Part shown: piece by piece, positions 1-8,744 of the stretch
How the letters are laid out: each line of letters begins with the position of its first letter
Position numbering within the stretch: position 1 is the stretch's first letter
DNA from: Acinetobacter sp. C32I
Lineage (GTDB): Bacteria; Pseudomonadota; Gammaproteobacteria; Pseudomonadales; Moraxellaceae
Reading direction: 5' to 3'
DNA: 64,000 nucleotides
Assembly (NCBI RefSeq): GCF_023702715.1
Contig: NZ_CP098480.1
Span: forward strand, 4,121,383 to 4,185,382
The notes under the pieces: model-generated
What the model was told of the DNA's origin: nothing
What the model saw: the letters and a program-made list of their open reading frames with translations, nothing else
The model's database searches: none
Translations under genes and position numbers: made by a program

Positions 1-124
1 GTTCTTCAAACAGTGGGGAAATACTACTGAAATACGGTGCTTTAAGGCACAGCATTCGAGTGAATGTCCATTTACCTGCAGGTAAGACAGAGACTTTGTT
101 CCATAGATCTAGCGTTGAGGCCAT
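1..124 (-). CDS. DUF4442 / thioesterase-like protein, N-terminal part only
   Basis: The minus strand is open from an ATG at 124 to the window edge. The 41 visible residues begin MASTLDLWNKVSVLPAGKW and continue with a LKAPYFSSISPLFEE stretch. This resembles the start of DUF4442 hot-dog-fold proteins, which are related to acyl-CoA thioesterases. A purine-rich GGAAG sits 7 nt before the ATG, which supports this start. The gene diverges from the TetR regulator, with a perfect palindrome between them, so it is a likely target of that regulator. Only the first part of the gene is visible and the family call rests on pattern memory, so the reaction and substrate are unknown. Confidence 0.55.
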   Translation of the reverse strand, partial: MASTLDLWNKVSVLPAGKWTFTRMLCLKAPYFSSISPLFEE

Positions 125-158
125 GATGAAGCTTCCTTTAACGGAATTAAATTCTTTT

Positions 159-175
159 ACAGAATATAATTCTGT
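159..175. promoter_or_regulatory. Palindromic operator candidate for the TetR regulator
   Basis: ACAGAAT-ATA-ATTCTGT is a perfect 7+7 inverted repeat with a 3-nt centre. It lies between the divergent DUF4442 gene (start 124) and the TetR gene. Its size and symmetry fit a TetR-dimer operator. Binding by this particular TetR protein is inferred from position. Confidence 0.55.
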
Positions 176-235
176 TTACAAGCTGTGGTCAAGTCATACA
201 CAATAGTTCCGATTATTGGTCATTTTGATGAAAGC

Positions 236-865
236 ATGCAGGCAGCTCAGCAATTATTAGAACGTTTATATCCACAACGTAGATCCTTATTAAAACGCCA
301 GATTTTATCGGATGCCTTGTCCTGTTTTCTTGAATATGGTCTGGAAACGACCAGTATCGACATGATTCGAGCGAAGTCAGAGAGCAGTGTCGGTGCGATT
401 TATCATCATTTTAAAAACAAAGAAGGCGTGATTGCAGCACTGGTGTTTGCTGCATTGGATGATCAGGCGCAGCTACGTGATCAGTATTTACAACAAGCAA
501 AAACACTCAAAGAATTGCTCTATGCGCTGATTTATAGTTATACCGACTGGGTTTCTGATCAGCCCAAGTTTGCGCAATTTCTTTTGCTCGCTCATCTGAG
601 TGTGCGACAGGGTGAATATCGACAAGTCTTAAATGACAAAAATAAGCTCAGAAATCAACTCATCATCGCGCATATTTCCAACTATGCCGATGCCAGTGTA
701 TTAAAGTCAGTGCCTGCAGAGCTGATGATGTCTTTGGTGATCGGTGCCAGTGAAAGTTATTGCCGTGCTTGGTTGTCTGAAAAAGTATTGACTAGTCCAA
801 TGGCTTATCGGGAAATACTGGCACAAGCGGCTTGGGATTCATTACAACATTTGAGCCAAGCTTAA
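236..865 (+). CDS. TetR/AcrR family transcriptional regulator
   Basis: This is a DNA-binding repressor of the TetR type, of about 209 residues from the ATG at 236. A GTG at 185 would add 17 residues and starts only 10 nt from the palindrome, so the ATG is preferred, although neither start has a strong ribosome site. The N-terminal helix-turn-helix is clear: a helix with ILSDALSCFLEYG, then TTSIDMIRAKSE, then the family signature VGAIYHHFKNKEGV. The C-terminal half is helical and variable, as expected for the ligand and dimer domain. The likely targets are its own gene and the divergent DUF4442 gene. The ligand is unknown. The GFA-family gene follows after 29 nt and may be co-transcribed. Confidence 0.85.
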   Translation: MQAAQQLLERLYPQRRSLLKRQILSDALSCFLEYGLETTSIDMIRAKSESSVGAIYHHFKNKEGVIAALVFAALDDQAQLRDQYLQQAKTLKELLYALIYSYTDWVSDQPKFAQFLLLAHLSVRQGEYRQVLNDKNKLRNQLIIAHISNYADASVLKSVPAELMMSLVIGASESYCRAWLSEKVLTSPMAYREILAQAAWDSLQHLSQA

Positions 866-894
866 TCAAATAACAACAATCAGGATCATTATTG

Positions 895-1356
895 ATGAGA
901 GCAAATCATCAGAAGATACAATTTACAGGGGCTTGTTTGTGTGGGGCGATCAGCTTTCAGTTCCATCTGGCAAAAATCAAAATGATGTATCGTTGTTATT
1001 GCAGCCTATGCCGCAAGCAGAGTGGTGCTGCATCGAATGCCTCCACCTTTGTGCAGACGGAATCATTTCAATGGCAGCAAGGCGAGCAGTTGATTCAGAC
1101 TTATATTAAAGATACCGGTTTTAATAGTAGTTTCTGTCGGCAATGTGGATCACCTGTACCGAATGCACTAACGATCAACCCAAAGGTGATGTGGATTCCT
1201 TTGGGACTGGTTCAGGAGGATTTTATTGCAGAGCTTGAGTTAAATTTTTGTGCGAACTCCAAAACCAGTTGGGCTGAGACGCATCAAAAACTTACGGAAT
1301 TTGATGAGTTACCCAATAGCATTGAGTTGACACATTATTTTGAAATCAATCAATAA
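895..1356 (+). CDS. GFA family zinc-binding protein (CENP-V/GFA)
   Basis: This protein of about 153 residues carries the GFA (glutathione-dependent formaldehyde-activating enzyme-like) fold. Three cysteine clusters are visible: CLCG near residue 14, CYCSLCRK near residue 34 and CRQCG near residue 80. These are the zinc ligands of the family. The family name comes from a disputed formaldehyde-glutathione activity; most members have no proven reaction, and none is claimed here. The ATG at 895 has AGGA about 9 nt upstream and is preferred over the in-frame TTG at 892. It lies just behind the TetR gene and ends at a strong bidirectional terminator. Confidence 0.85.
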   Translation: MRANHQKIQFTGACLCGAISFQFHLAKIKMMYRCYCSLCRKQSGAASNASTFVQTESFQWQQGEQLIQTYIKDTGFNSSFCRQCGSPVPNALTINPKVMWIPLGLVQEDFIAELELNFCANSKTSWAETHQKLTEFDELPNSIELTHYFEINQ

Positions 1357-1357
1357 A

Positions 1358-1382
1358 AAGCCGAATGCGGACATTCGGCTTT
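1358..1382. terminator. Bidirectional intrinsic terminator
   Basis: An 11-bp stem AAAGCCGAATG / CATTCGGCTTT with loop CGGA separates the convergent GFA gene and the first TonB receptor. It has an A run on one side and a T run on the other, so it can serve both strands. Confidence 0.85.
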
Positions 1383-1388
1383 AGGGTA

Positions 1389-3548
1389 TTAGAAATCAAA
1401 CGAGGTCTGTAAATAGTAGGTCCGAGAAGGGCCTGCGTAGATGCCACCCACCTGATCTGCGGAACGGGTGTAATAGTCATGATTGAATAGGTTTTTCACA
1501 CCTAAGCCAACTTTTAAGCCTGACAGGGAGGTATCGGCAAAGTCATAAGCGGCGCGAACACCAACAATACCATAGCCTGGAATATTGCCATAACGACCCG
1601 TACCATCATTGTTATTTCCTGAGGCGGTTTGACGCGACTGTGCATAGACATTGGTGTTGAAGGTCCATTGATCACGTTTGTAATCCACACCCGCATTTCC
1701 GATCCAGTTTGAATAGAAATCCAGTTCATTGCCTGAGTCTTGACCTGCCGATGCGGTTGCTTTGGTATAGGTGGTATTGGCATACATCGAGACATTGGCT
1801 AGGTCATCATTGATGGCGCCTAAATTATATTTAAAGCCGAGTTCTGCACCTTTATGCTTGGTTGCACCTAGGTTTGAATAGGTTTGTGTAGCATCATCAC
1901 GCTTGAGCTGATCGGCGAAATCAATATAGAACAGGGTAAATTCAAGTGATAAATAATCATCTAGATAATGCGTTCCGAGTTCATAATTATCTGCTTTTTC
2001 AGGATTTAAACCATCCATAGTCAAATAAGCACCTCTGGCATTGGTATTGGCCATTTGACTATATTGCAGTGGAGCAAATGATTTACCGTAGTTGGCAAAA
2101 ATATTCCATTGATCATTGGCTTTGTACATCACCGCAAAGCTTGGCAGTACAGCGTCATAGGACTTGCTGGCATTCACGCCATTCAGAACTGAATAATCAC
2201 GGTTTAACTTATACATGTTCTCATTGGTTTTAATTCGCTCGAAACGAATCCCAGGCGTGAAGGACCATGCGCCTAAATCGGTACGGTTATCGACATAGAC
2301 GGCATGCGCTTCGGTGTCGCCATCCGCTTTGGTCCAGCCATAAAAATCACTTGGGCCTGTGTCACTGTTATAATTGGCGCGATCAACGGATTCACTGCTC
2401 GTTTCCTTTAAATAGCGATAACCGACAGACACTTCATTCAGCGTATCGCCGAGCTGAAATGCATGTGAATAACGTGGTTCAATGGCAGTCACTTTATAAT
2501 CACGTGGGGCAATCTGATAAAGACTGGAACCGCTGCGCTCTACACCTGCATCACGATAACTATCGAGGTGGTAAGCGAGTACCTCAAAGGCATTGTTGTC
2601 TTTTTTATAATTATATTTCAGTGAGATATCATTACGGTTGCCTTCCATATAGTCATGGTTGCGTAAAGACTGATAGGGATTTTGCGCATACTGTGCAGGC
2701 GTTAAACCGCCAGGCATATCCACCTTGGCTTCATAACGATGCAGATTCGCTTCAATGCTTGAATAATCATCTAAGGCATAGCGGGCTTTTAAACGTAGAT
2801 CATTGATATTGGCATAATCATTTTGATCACGATAACCATCACCATTCACCCCAGAATAGAGCAAAGCTAGACCGAGGCCATTGTCTAAAGTGGTTCCAAC
2901 AAACAGGTTTGGGTTGACTTTTAAATTGCCATTTTCAGCCACTTCCGTGGTCATACCGACACTGGCTGCAAAACTTTCTGGAATGCTGCGCGTATTAAAA
3001 TTGATAATGCCACCGACGTTTTGTGGCCCAAAGCGGACAGAGCCAGCACCACGAACCACATCAATCGATTCCATATTGCCCAAGGTGGTTGGGGCCAATG
3101 AAAGTTGAGGCTGTCCATAGGGCGCTACAGCTAAAGGGACACCATCGATCATCAGTTGCGAACGGGGTGAAAATCTTGAGGTCAGGCCTCGAACACCAAT
3201 ACTTAAGGAAGCATCACTGCCTGACGTACCTGAATTTTCAGAGACCTGAACACCGGGAACTGTACGCAACGCTTCTTTCACTGAGGTTGTGCCGCGTGCT
3301 TCTAAACTTTGTTGCTCAACCACAGTACGGGCGCCGGGATGGTTGAGCACTTTTTTGGCATTGGCTTGTTCTAACCAGTTGCCCTCAGCTTGGATGGAAA
3401 TGGTTGCCAGCGTTTGTGTGGTATTACTCTGGCTGTCATCAGCAAATGTTGTCGTTGCAACGCAGCTGATCAGTGCTGTGATGGCACAGCTTAGGGTAGA
3501 GGGCTTAAATTTTGAAAAAGAAACAGGATGAGAAAACGAACACTTCAT
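1389..3548 (-). CDS. TonB-dependent outer-membrane receptor, FecA-like (copy 1)
   Basis: This is an outer-membrane gated barrel of about 719 residues for ferric siderophore or ferric citrate uptake. After the signal peptide (hydrophobic stretch ending TTTFADD) comes the plug domain with the GARTVVEQQSLEARG, VPGVQV, VRGLTSR, MIDGVPLA, VDVVRGAGSVRFGPQNVGG series typical of FecA-type receptors. The barrel follows and ends in the terminal aromatic SFDF. The ATG at 3548 is chosen over 3566 because it aligns with the MK start of the neighbouring paralogue. No good Shine-Dalgarno is visible. A Fur-box-like sequence lies upstream at 3606-3624. Ferric citrate is only one possible ligand; no sigma/anti-sigma pair is adjacent and the N-terminus shows no clear FecR-interaction domain. 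Confidence 0.9.
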   Translation of the reverse strand: MKCSFSHPVSFSKFKPSTLSCAITALISCVATTTFADDSQSNTTQTLATISIQAEGNWLEQANAKKVLNHPGARTVVEQQSLEARGTTSVKEALRTVPGVQVSENSGTSGSDASLSIGVRGLTSRFSPRSQLMIDGVPLAVAPYGQPQLSLAPTTLGNMESIDVVRGAGSVRFGPQNVGGIINFNTRSIPESFAASVGMTTEVAENGNLKVNPNLFVGTTLDNGLGLALLYSGVNGDGYRDQNDYANINDLRLKARYALDDYSSIEANLHRYEAKVDMPGGLTPAQYAQNPYQSLRNHDYMEGNRNDISLKYNYKKDNNAFEVLAYHLDSYRDAGVERSGSSLYQIAPRDYKVTAIEPRYSHAFQLGDTLNEVSVGYRYLKETSSESVDRANYNSDTGPSDFYGWTKADGDTEAHAVYVDNRTDLGAWSFTPGIRFERIKTNENMYKLNRDYSVLNGVNASKSYDAVLPSFAVMYKANDQWNIFANYGKSFAPLQYSQMANTNARGAYLTMDGLNPEKADNYELGTHYLDDYLSLEFTLFYIDFADQLKRDDATQTYSNLGATKHKGAELGFKYNLGAINDDLANVSMYANTTYTKATASAGQDSGNELDFYSNWIGNAGVDYKRDQWTFNTNVYAQSRQTASGNNNDGTGRYGNIPGYGIVGVRAAYDFADTSLSGLKVGLGVKNLFNHDYYTRSADQVGGIYAGPSRTYYLQTSFDF

Positions 3549-3605
3549 AAGTTGATTGCCCAGCATCTGAATTGGAGGAGTTATTTTTGCGCCGCCATCT
3601 TAATT

Positions 3606-3624
3606 GATTATGGTTCTCATTTAC
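3606..3624 (-). promoter_or_regulatory. Possible Fur box of TonB receptor 1
   Basis: GATTATGGTTCTCATTTAC matches the 19-bp Fur consensus at 13 of 19 positions by eye. It lies about 60 bp upstream of the receptor start. Iron repression is inferred from this match and from the receptor class. Confidence 0.45.
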
Positions 3625-3772
3625 AGCAATTATTTAGTTAAAATTAATTTAATTTTTACATAAAATATATAATTTTTTTTGTTAAGGGATAAAATGTTGC
3701 GGGATACACTGAATCAAGATTTTGATTTCATTTAGATTGTGGCTTATCGACTATATTCGCTATGAAAGAGAT

Positions 3773-3802
3773 AAAACGCCGAACTTAAACGTTCGGCGTT
3801 TT
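3773..3802 (-). terminator. Terminator of TonB receptor 2
   Basis: A 12-bp stem AAAACGCCGAAC / GTTCGGCGTTTT with a 6-nt loop lies just after the stop codon of the second receptor. Its T tract is in the right orientation for the minus strand. Confidence 0.85.
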
Positions 3803-3806
3803 ATAT

Positions 3807-6020
3807 TTAAAAATCATATGATGTTTGCAGGAAGAAGGTTCGTGGTTGGCCCACATATTTACCGCCTGTGGAGTCAGATGAGCGGGTATAGTATTGCTTG
3901 TCAAACACGTTCTTTATCCCACCCGCTATTTTTAAGCCTTTGAGTTGATTGCTAAAGTCATAGCCTGTGCGTACGGCAAAAGTTGAATATCCAGGAATGT
4001 CACCTGTGCGGCCATCTGCGGTTTCTTGCGTTTGATAAACATCACCTGAACCCGGTGCATGTTGTTTGGACTGCGCAAACATGTCTGCATTCACTGACCA
4101 TTGATCAACTTGATAGGCTAAACCGAGGTTACCCACATGGCGTGAATAGAAGGGCAAATCTTTGCCTTCAAACTTGCCCGCTTCAGACGTTGCTTTGGTA
4201 AAGGTGTAATTCCCGTAGACCTTGAGACCCTCTAGCGCATCAGCCAGTTGACCGAAATCATAGCTGATTCCTGTTTCAACACCTTTATGACTAGTTGCAC
4301 CTAAGTCTGTCCAAACCCCTGTACCGATAGCATCAGGACGTTCTAACATCAATTCTTTATCAAAATCTAAATAAAAGACCGTCAACTCAGCACTTAAACC
4401 ATTGCCTAAATATTTAGTTCCGATTTCATAGTTTTTAGATTTTTCAGGATGTAATCCATCCAGCGTCGTTGCAGCAGTATTCACACCACCAACAGACTTA
4501 GTCGTAACGAGTTGGTTGTATTGCTGTGGACCAAATGAAACACCAGCATTGGCAAAAATATTCCAGTTCTCATTGGCTTTATACAGCACCGATAAGCTTG
4601 GTAAGAACTCGTCAGATTTGATTTTTGGATAAACAGTATTGGTGGCGCTACCATCTTGATAAGCTGTGAAATCATTATGGGTATCAATCGATTCAAAACG
4701 AACCCCAGGTGTAATCACCCAATTCGCGAGGCCAAAACGGTTGTCGATATAAAAGGCATGCGCTTTGGTACCGCCGTCACTGGTGGTATTGGCGATACGC
4801 TCACCGGGTGTCCCTGTGAGCGTGTTGTAAGAAGGCGTGCGTCCTGAGAACTCAGAACTTTCTTCCTGTAAATAACGATAGCCAATGGTCACTTCGTTAT
4901 CCATTCCCGCCCAACGATAGGCACGTGAATAACGTGGTTCAATCCCCCAAAATTTATAATCACGAGGAGAGTTGCTAATACGACTGGTGCCATTATCTGT
5001 AATGGATTCTAAGTCACTGGTTCGGAAAGAATCAACGTAATAACCCAACACTTCAAAGTTATTCAATTCATCTTTATGGCTATATTTCACAGAAACATCG
5101 GAACGACGACCCGCAAAATAGTTGCGGCTTTGATTGGATTGATAAGGATTATCTGCAAATTGTGCCGCTGTTAAACCTTCTGGCATTTCTCCTCGACCTT
5201 CATAATGATGCAGATTCACCGCAATCACATCCTGATCGGTCCATTGGTAGGCGGTTTTTAGCATGACATCATCGATATCAATTTTATTGTTGGCTTCTCG
5301 ATAGCCATCACCTTTACTGCCTGAATAAAGCAAGGCCATGCCTAAACCGTTGTCCAAGGTTCCACCAATAAACAGATTCGGTGTGTATTTTAGTTGGTCT
5401 GTCCCAGTTGCAAATTCTGTCGTTAAACCAACTGAACCTGAAAATTCTTTGGGGATTGACCGTGTTGCAAAGTTGATAATCCCACCCACGTTTTGTGGCC
5501 CAAAACGAACAGAACCTGCACCACGCACCACATCGACCGATTCAATATTACCCATAGAAACTGGGGCTAATGATAATTGCGGCTGGCCATATGGGGCAAA
5601 AGAAAGTGGAACGCCATCCATGAGTACGGTGGAGCGGGGGGACAAGCGTGAGGTAAGACCCCGTACCCCAATATTTAAAGAAACATCACTGCCACCCGTA
5701 CCATTGCTGTCTTGGACTTGCACCCCAGGAATTTGTTTTAAAGCATCACGAATTGAGGTGGTGGCAATCTCATCCAAACGTTTGCGGTCAATAATGCTAC
5801 GTGCGCCTGCATGTTGTTGTACTTTTTCAGCATTGGCATCGTCTAGCCAATTGCCTTGTGCCTGAATTGAAATTGTTGCAAGTGTCTGCGTTTCAGCGGG
5901 GTGTCCTTCATCAGCAAAAGCGACATGAGATATGCCACTCAATGAAATGGCAATGGCGAGACTCAGAGAAGAGGGTTGGAATTTAATCAAAGACGCAGCG
6001 GAGCAGGATGCAATTTTCAT
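3807..6020 (-). CDS. TonB-dependent outer-membrane receptor, FecA-like (copy 2)
   Basis: This is a second barrel receptor of about 737 residues, clearly paralogous to the one downstream. The shared order is TQTLATISIQAQGNWLDDANAEKV, GARSIIDRKRL, IPGVQVQDSNGTGGSDVSL, VRGLTSRLSPRSTVLMDG and VDVVRGAGSVRFGPQNVGG, followed by the barrel and a terminal SYDF. The signal peptide ends near SHVAFADE. The ATG at 6020 is preferred to the TTG at 6032 because it aligns with the MK start of copy 1. A Fur-like site lies at 6081-6099. The gene has its own terminator, so the two receptors are probably separate transcripts. The exact siderophore or citrate ligand cannot be read from sequence. Confidence 0.9.
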   Translation of the reverse strand: MKIASCSAASLIKFQPSSLSLAIAISLSGISHVAFADEGHPAETQTLATISIQAQGNWLDDANAEKVQQHAGARSIIDRKRLDEIATTSIRDALKQIPGVQVQDSNGTGGSDVSLNIGVRGLTSRLSPRSTVLMDGVPLSFAPYGQPQLSLAPVSMGNIESVDVVRGAGSVRFGPQNVGGIINFATRSIPKEFSGSVGLTTEFATGTDQLKYTPNLFIGGTLDNGLGMALLYSGSKGDGYREANNKIDIDDVMLKTAYQWTDQDVIAVNLHHYEGRGEMPEGLTAAQFADNPYQSNQSRNYFAGRRSDVSVKYSHKDELNNFEVLGYYVDSFRTSDLESITDNGTSRISNSPRDYKFWGIEPRYSRAYRWAGMDNEVTIGYRYLQEESSEFSGRTPSYNTLTGTPGERIANTTSDGGTKAHAFYIDNRFGLANWVITPGVRFESIDTHNDFTAYQDGSATNTVYPKIKSDEFLPSLSVLYKANENWNIFANAGVSFGPQQYNQLVTTKSVGGVNTAATTLDGLHPEKSKNYEIGTKYLGNGLSAELTVFYLDFDKELMLERPDAIGTGVWTDLGATSHKGVETGISYDFGQLADALEGLKVYGNYTFTKATSEAGKFEGKDLPFYSRHVGNLGLAYQVDQWSVNADMFAQSKQHAPGSGDVYQTQETADGRTGDIPGYSTFAVRTGYDFSNQLKGLKIAGGIKNVFDKQYYTRSSDSTGGKYVGQPRTFFLQTSYDF

Positions 6021-6080
6021 ATCAGGAGGCAAATGCTGTAAATTTCCCGAATATTAATCAGTTATTGCATCGAATGAAAT

Positions 6081-6099
6081 AAGAACGATTATCACTTAT
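6081..6099 (-). promoter_or_regulatory. Possible Fur box of TonB receptor 2
   Basis: Read on the minus strand, ATAAGTGATAATCGTTCTT contains the GATAATC core and matches the Fur consensus at about 12 of 19 positions. It sits about 60 bp upstream of the receptor start, the same spacing as in the paralogue. Confidence 0.45.
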
Positions 6100-6162
6100 A
6101 ACTATGGAATGAGTTAAGTTAATTGTTTTTTTGCTAAAGATATTTTTGGCTATTTCAAACAA

Positions 6163-6194
6163 CAAAAAACCGTGCTTAAGCACGGCTTTTTGTT
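6163..6194 (-). terminator. Intrinsic terminator of the SIMPL gene
   Basis: CCGTGC-TTAA-GCACGG forms the GC stem, flanked by an A run and a T run, about 10 nt after the stop codon of the SIMPL-domain gene. It may also act on the other strand. Confidence 0.8.
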
Positions 6195-6204
6195 GTCAGA
6201 ACTA

Positions 6205-6906
6205 TTATTTAAATTGGATTGAACCATTGGCACTGACGGTAATTTTTGATTCACCTGCTGCCATGTCCTGTGCAGGTGCCGCTTCAGCCATGGCAAACTT
6301 GGCCGTGCCACCGCGCATCATCGGTTGCGGGAAGTAGTTGCTGGTATTCAGGTTTAAACTCACCAGGTTGTATTGGCCTTTATTCCAGGCTTGGGTGATG
6401 GCTTGCGCACGTTGCTGGAAGTTCTTCGATGCTTCAATCATCAGCTCATTTTCAACTTTTTTACGCTGTTCATCCGACACGGTGAAGTTAATCGATTGGG
6501 TCTGGAAGCTTTGTTGTAATTCGCTGATCAACTGGCTTGCAGCTTTAAAATCTTTACTTTCTAGTTGGATTTCCGCGCGGGCACGCCATTCTTTCAATTT
6601 ATTGCTGTCATTGTCATACACAGGGTAGGTACTTTGTGCACCTGTTTCGACTTTGACCTGTGAATATTTGCGTGCAATCGCTTGTGCTTGATTCATCAGT
6701 TGGTTGATCTGATTTGAGAGTTCTGCAGGTTGTTTATTGCTTTTCTCGACATAAAGCACGGCACGCATTTCATCATTGGCAACCTGACGAGATGCATCCG
6801 CTTGGATATTCACAATGTTGTAGTTCAAGTTCTCAGTCTCGTGAGCAAAAAGGCTTGGGCTCAATGCAGCCCCGATCATTAATGTAGCAAGTGCTAAAGT
6901 ACGCAT
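6205..6906 (-). CDS. SIMPL domain-containing periplasmic protein (DUF541)
   Basis: This exported protein of 233 residues has a clear signal peptide (MRTLALATLMIGAALSPSLFA, cleavage after FA). The rest fits the SIMPL/DUF541 family (YggE, BP26/OMP28): NIVNIQADASRQVANDEMRAVLYVE, then a helical AELSNQINQLMNQAQ region, the VETGAQSTYPVYDND motif, and a C-terminal SKITVSANGSIQFK strand. Family members are periplasmic or outer-membrane associated and some form ring oligomers; links to oxidative stress are reported for YggE. The gene stands alone between the receptor and the dat promoter region, with its own terminator. The specific role here is not known. Confidence 0.85.
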   Translation of the reverse strand: MRTLALATLMIGAALSPSLFAHETENLNYNIVNIQADASRQVANDEMRAVLYVEKSNKQPAELSNQINQLMNQAQAIARKYSQVKVETGAQSTYPVYDNDSNKLKEWRARAEIQLESKDFKAASQLISELQQSFQTQSINFTVSDEQRKKVENELMIEASKNFQQRAQAITQAWNKGQYNLVSLNLNTSNYFPQPMMRGGTAKFAMAEAAPAQDMAAGESKITVSANGSIQFK

Positions 6907-7145
6907 AAAAATGTCCTTAGAATTTGGTATCGAAAATTTATTTTTACCAGTTCGATATTAAAAAGAACTGATGTCGAACTTCTGCATATTTTGTGGTGAC
7001 TTTGTAAGAGATTAGCAGTGTTTTGCAACAGAAAAATAAAACAAAAAATATTTAAAATCAGTTTATTAAGTGGAGTAATTTGACCATTTATCTAAAAACG
7101 CAGGTGGGATTAAAAAAAGCTTACTTTCTTTAGCTTGTCACATAG

Positions 7146-7165
7146 TATGATGATAATCCATCATA
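7146..7165. promoter_or_regulatory. Inverted repeat upstream of dat
   Basis: TATGATG-ATAATC-CATCATA is a perfect 7+7 inverted repeat about 200 bp before dat. It also contains a GATAATC core like a Fur half-site (about 12 of 19 matches). A regulator binding site is plausible; which regulator is not known. The rest of the 6907-7278 gap is AT-rich and shows no gene. Confidence 0.35.
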
Positions 7166-7278
7166 GTTATTGGAATGAAATATTTTTTCAATAATTTAGA
7201 TGCATGTAAGACACAAAAAGTGTTTATTTTATTTCAAAATTAGGTATCATCTCGCTCCTAGTTGAAAGATATAAACAA

Positions 7279-7374
7279 GTGTCTGCACTAGATTCTAAAA
7301 AGCACCGAGTCAAACGACCGCAAGTCACCAGACTTATTTCTTTTACCCATATCAGAGATGGTAATTCGATATGA
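7279..7374 (+). CDS. Possible 31-residue leader peptide of dat
   Basis: A GTG at 7279 opens a 31-codon frame, [19 protein letters not shown] continuing [12 protein letters not shown]. Its TGA overlaps the dat start as ATGA. The peptide is strongly basic in its first half. A weak GAAAGA lies 9 nt before the GTG. dat itself has no good ribosome site, so translational coupling is possible. It could equally be chance; conservation in other Acinetobacter would decide. Confidence 0.25.
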   Translation: MSALDSKKHRVKRPQVTRLISFTHIRDGNSI

Positions 7375-8741
7375 GCGTTACTTCCGTAAATCCTGCCGCT
7401 AATGCAACTAACGAATATTATCTGACTCGCCAAAGTCAGATGGAATCGAATGTTCGTAGTTATCCACGTAAATTACCGTTAGCGATAGCAAAAGCACAAG
7501 GCTGTTGGGTTACTGATGTTGAAGGTACAGAGTACCTTGATTGTTTAGCTGGGGCAGGAACATTGGCTTTGGGCCATAATCATCCTGCGGTGATTCAAAG
7601 TATTCAAGACACATTGGCAAGCGGTTTGCCATTGCATACTTTAGACTTAACGACTCCTTTAAAAGATGCGTTTACTGAAGCGCTTTTGGCTTATTTGCCA
7701 GGCGGTCAAGAAGAATATTGCCTACAATTCTGTGGTCCATCTGGTGCAGATGGTACAGAAGCAGCGATTAAATTAGCGAAAACTTATACGGGTCGTAGCA
7801 CAGTGATTAGTTTCTCTGGTGGCTACCATGGTATGACGCACGGCGCGCTTGCAATGACAGGTAACCTGTCAGCGAAGAATGCGGTGAATGGCTTAATGCC
7901 AGGCGTGCAATTTATGCCATACCCACATGAATATCGTTGCCCACTTGGTTTAGGTGGGGAAGCAGGTGTTGACGCTTTAACGTACTTCTTTGAAAACTTC
8001 ATTGAAGATGTTGAAAGTGGTGTAACCAAGCCTGCAGCTGTGATCCTTGAAGCGATTCAAGGTGAAGGTGGTGTTGTTACTGCGCCAGTAAAATGGTTGC
8101 AAAAAATCCGTGAAGTGACTGAAAAGCACAATATCGTTTTAATCTTGGACGAAGTTCAAGCTGGTTTTGCACGTTCAGGTAAAATGTTTGCCTTTGAACA
8201 TGCAGGAATCGAGCCTGATGTTGTGGTGATGTCTAAAGCGGTAGGTGGTAGCTTACCACTTGCAGTATTGGGTATTAAACGTAAGTTTGATGCTTGGCAG
8301 CCTGCGGGTCACACGGGTACTTTCCGTGGTAACCAACTTGCGATGGGTACAGGTTTGGCATCACTTCAAGTGATCAAAGAACAAAACCTTGCTCAAAATG
8401 CGCAAGAGCGTGGTGATTTCTTACAAGCAGAGTTCAAGAAACTTGCTCAAGAATTCCCATGTATTGGTAACGTACGTGGTCGTGGTTTGATGATCGGTGT
8501 TGAGATCGTTGACGAGCGTAAACCTGCGGATCATATGGGCTCATTACCTGCTGATGCACAATTGGCTGCTGCAATTCAGACTGCTTGTTTCAACAATAAA
8601 TTATTGCTTGAAAAAGGCGGCCGTAACGGTACTGTCATCCGTTTACTTTGCCCATTGATTATCAATCAAGAAGAGTGCGTAGAGGCGGTTGCTCGCTTCA
8701 AGAAAGCTGTTGCTGAAGCATTAAAAGCAGTACGAGGCTAA
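7371..8741 (+). CDS. dat: L-2,4-diaminobutyrate:2-oxoglutarate 4-aminotransferase
   Basis: This PLP enzyme (456 residues, class III aminotransferase) moves the amino group of glutamate to aspartate 4-semialdehyde, giving L-2,4-diaminobutyrate. It is the first step of the 1,3-diaminopropane pathway described in Acinetobacter. The N-terminus [18 protein letters not shown] matches my memory of A. baumannii Dat. Visible family motifs include [49 protein letters not shown] and the PLP lysine K289 in [16 protein letters not shown]. The decarboxylase gene ddc starts 3 nt after the stop, so the two are one operon. The start overlaps the end of a small upstream frame. Confidence 0.95.
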   Translation: MSVTSVNPAANATNEYYLTRQSQMESNVRSYPRKLPLAIAKAQGCWVTDVEGTEYLDCLAGAGTLALGHNHPAVIQSIQDTLASGLPLHTLDLTTPLKDAFTEALLAYLPGGQEEYCLQFCGPSGADGTEAAIKLAKTYTGRSTVISFSGGYHGMTHGALAMTGNLSAKNAVNGLMPGVQFMPYPHEYRCPLGLGGEAGVDALTYFFENFIEDVESGVTKPAAVILEAIQGEGGVVTAPVKWLQKIREVTEKHNIVLILDEVQAGFARSGKMFAFEHAGIEPDVVVMSKAVGGSLPLAVLGIKRKFDAWQPAGHTGTFRGNQLAMGTGLASLQVIKEQNLAQNAQERGDFLQAEFKKLAQEFPCIGNVRGRGLMIGVEIVDERKPADHMGSLPADAQLAAAIQTACFNNKLLLEKGGRNGTVIRLLCPLIINQEECVEAVARFKKAVAEALKAVRG

Positions 8742-8744
8742 TTC

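Noticed and set aside
2267-2806. Plus-strand frame of 179 codons opposite the first TonB receptor
   Set aside because: Its composition (many H, R and C) is typical of an antisense shadow of a strong outer-membrane protein gene.
7199-7264. Second short frame (about 21 codons from ATG at 7199) upstream of dat
   Set aside because: No ribosome site, no coupling to dat and low-complexity residues; likely chance.
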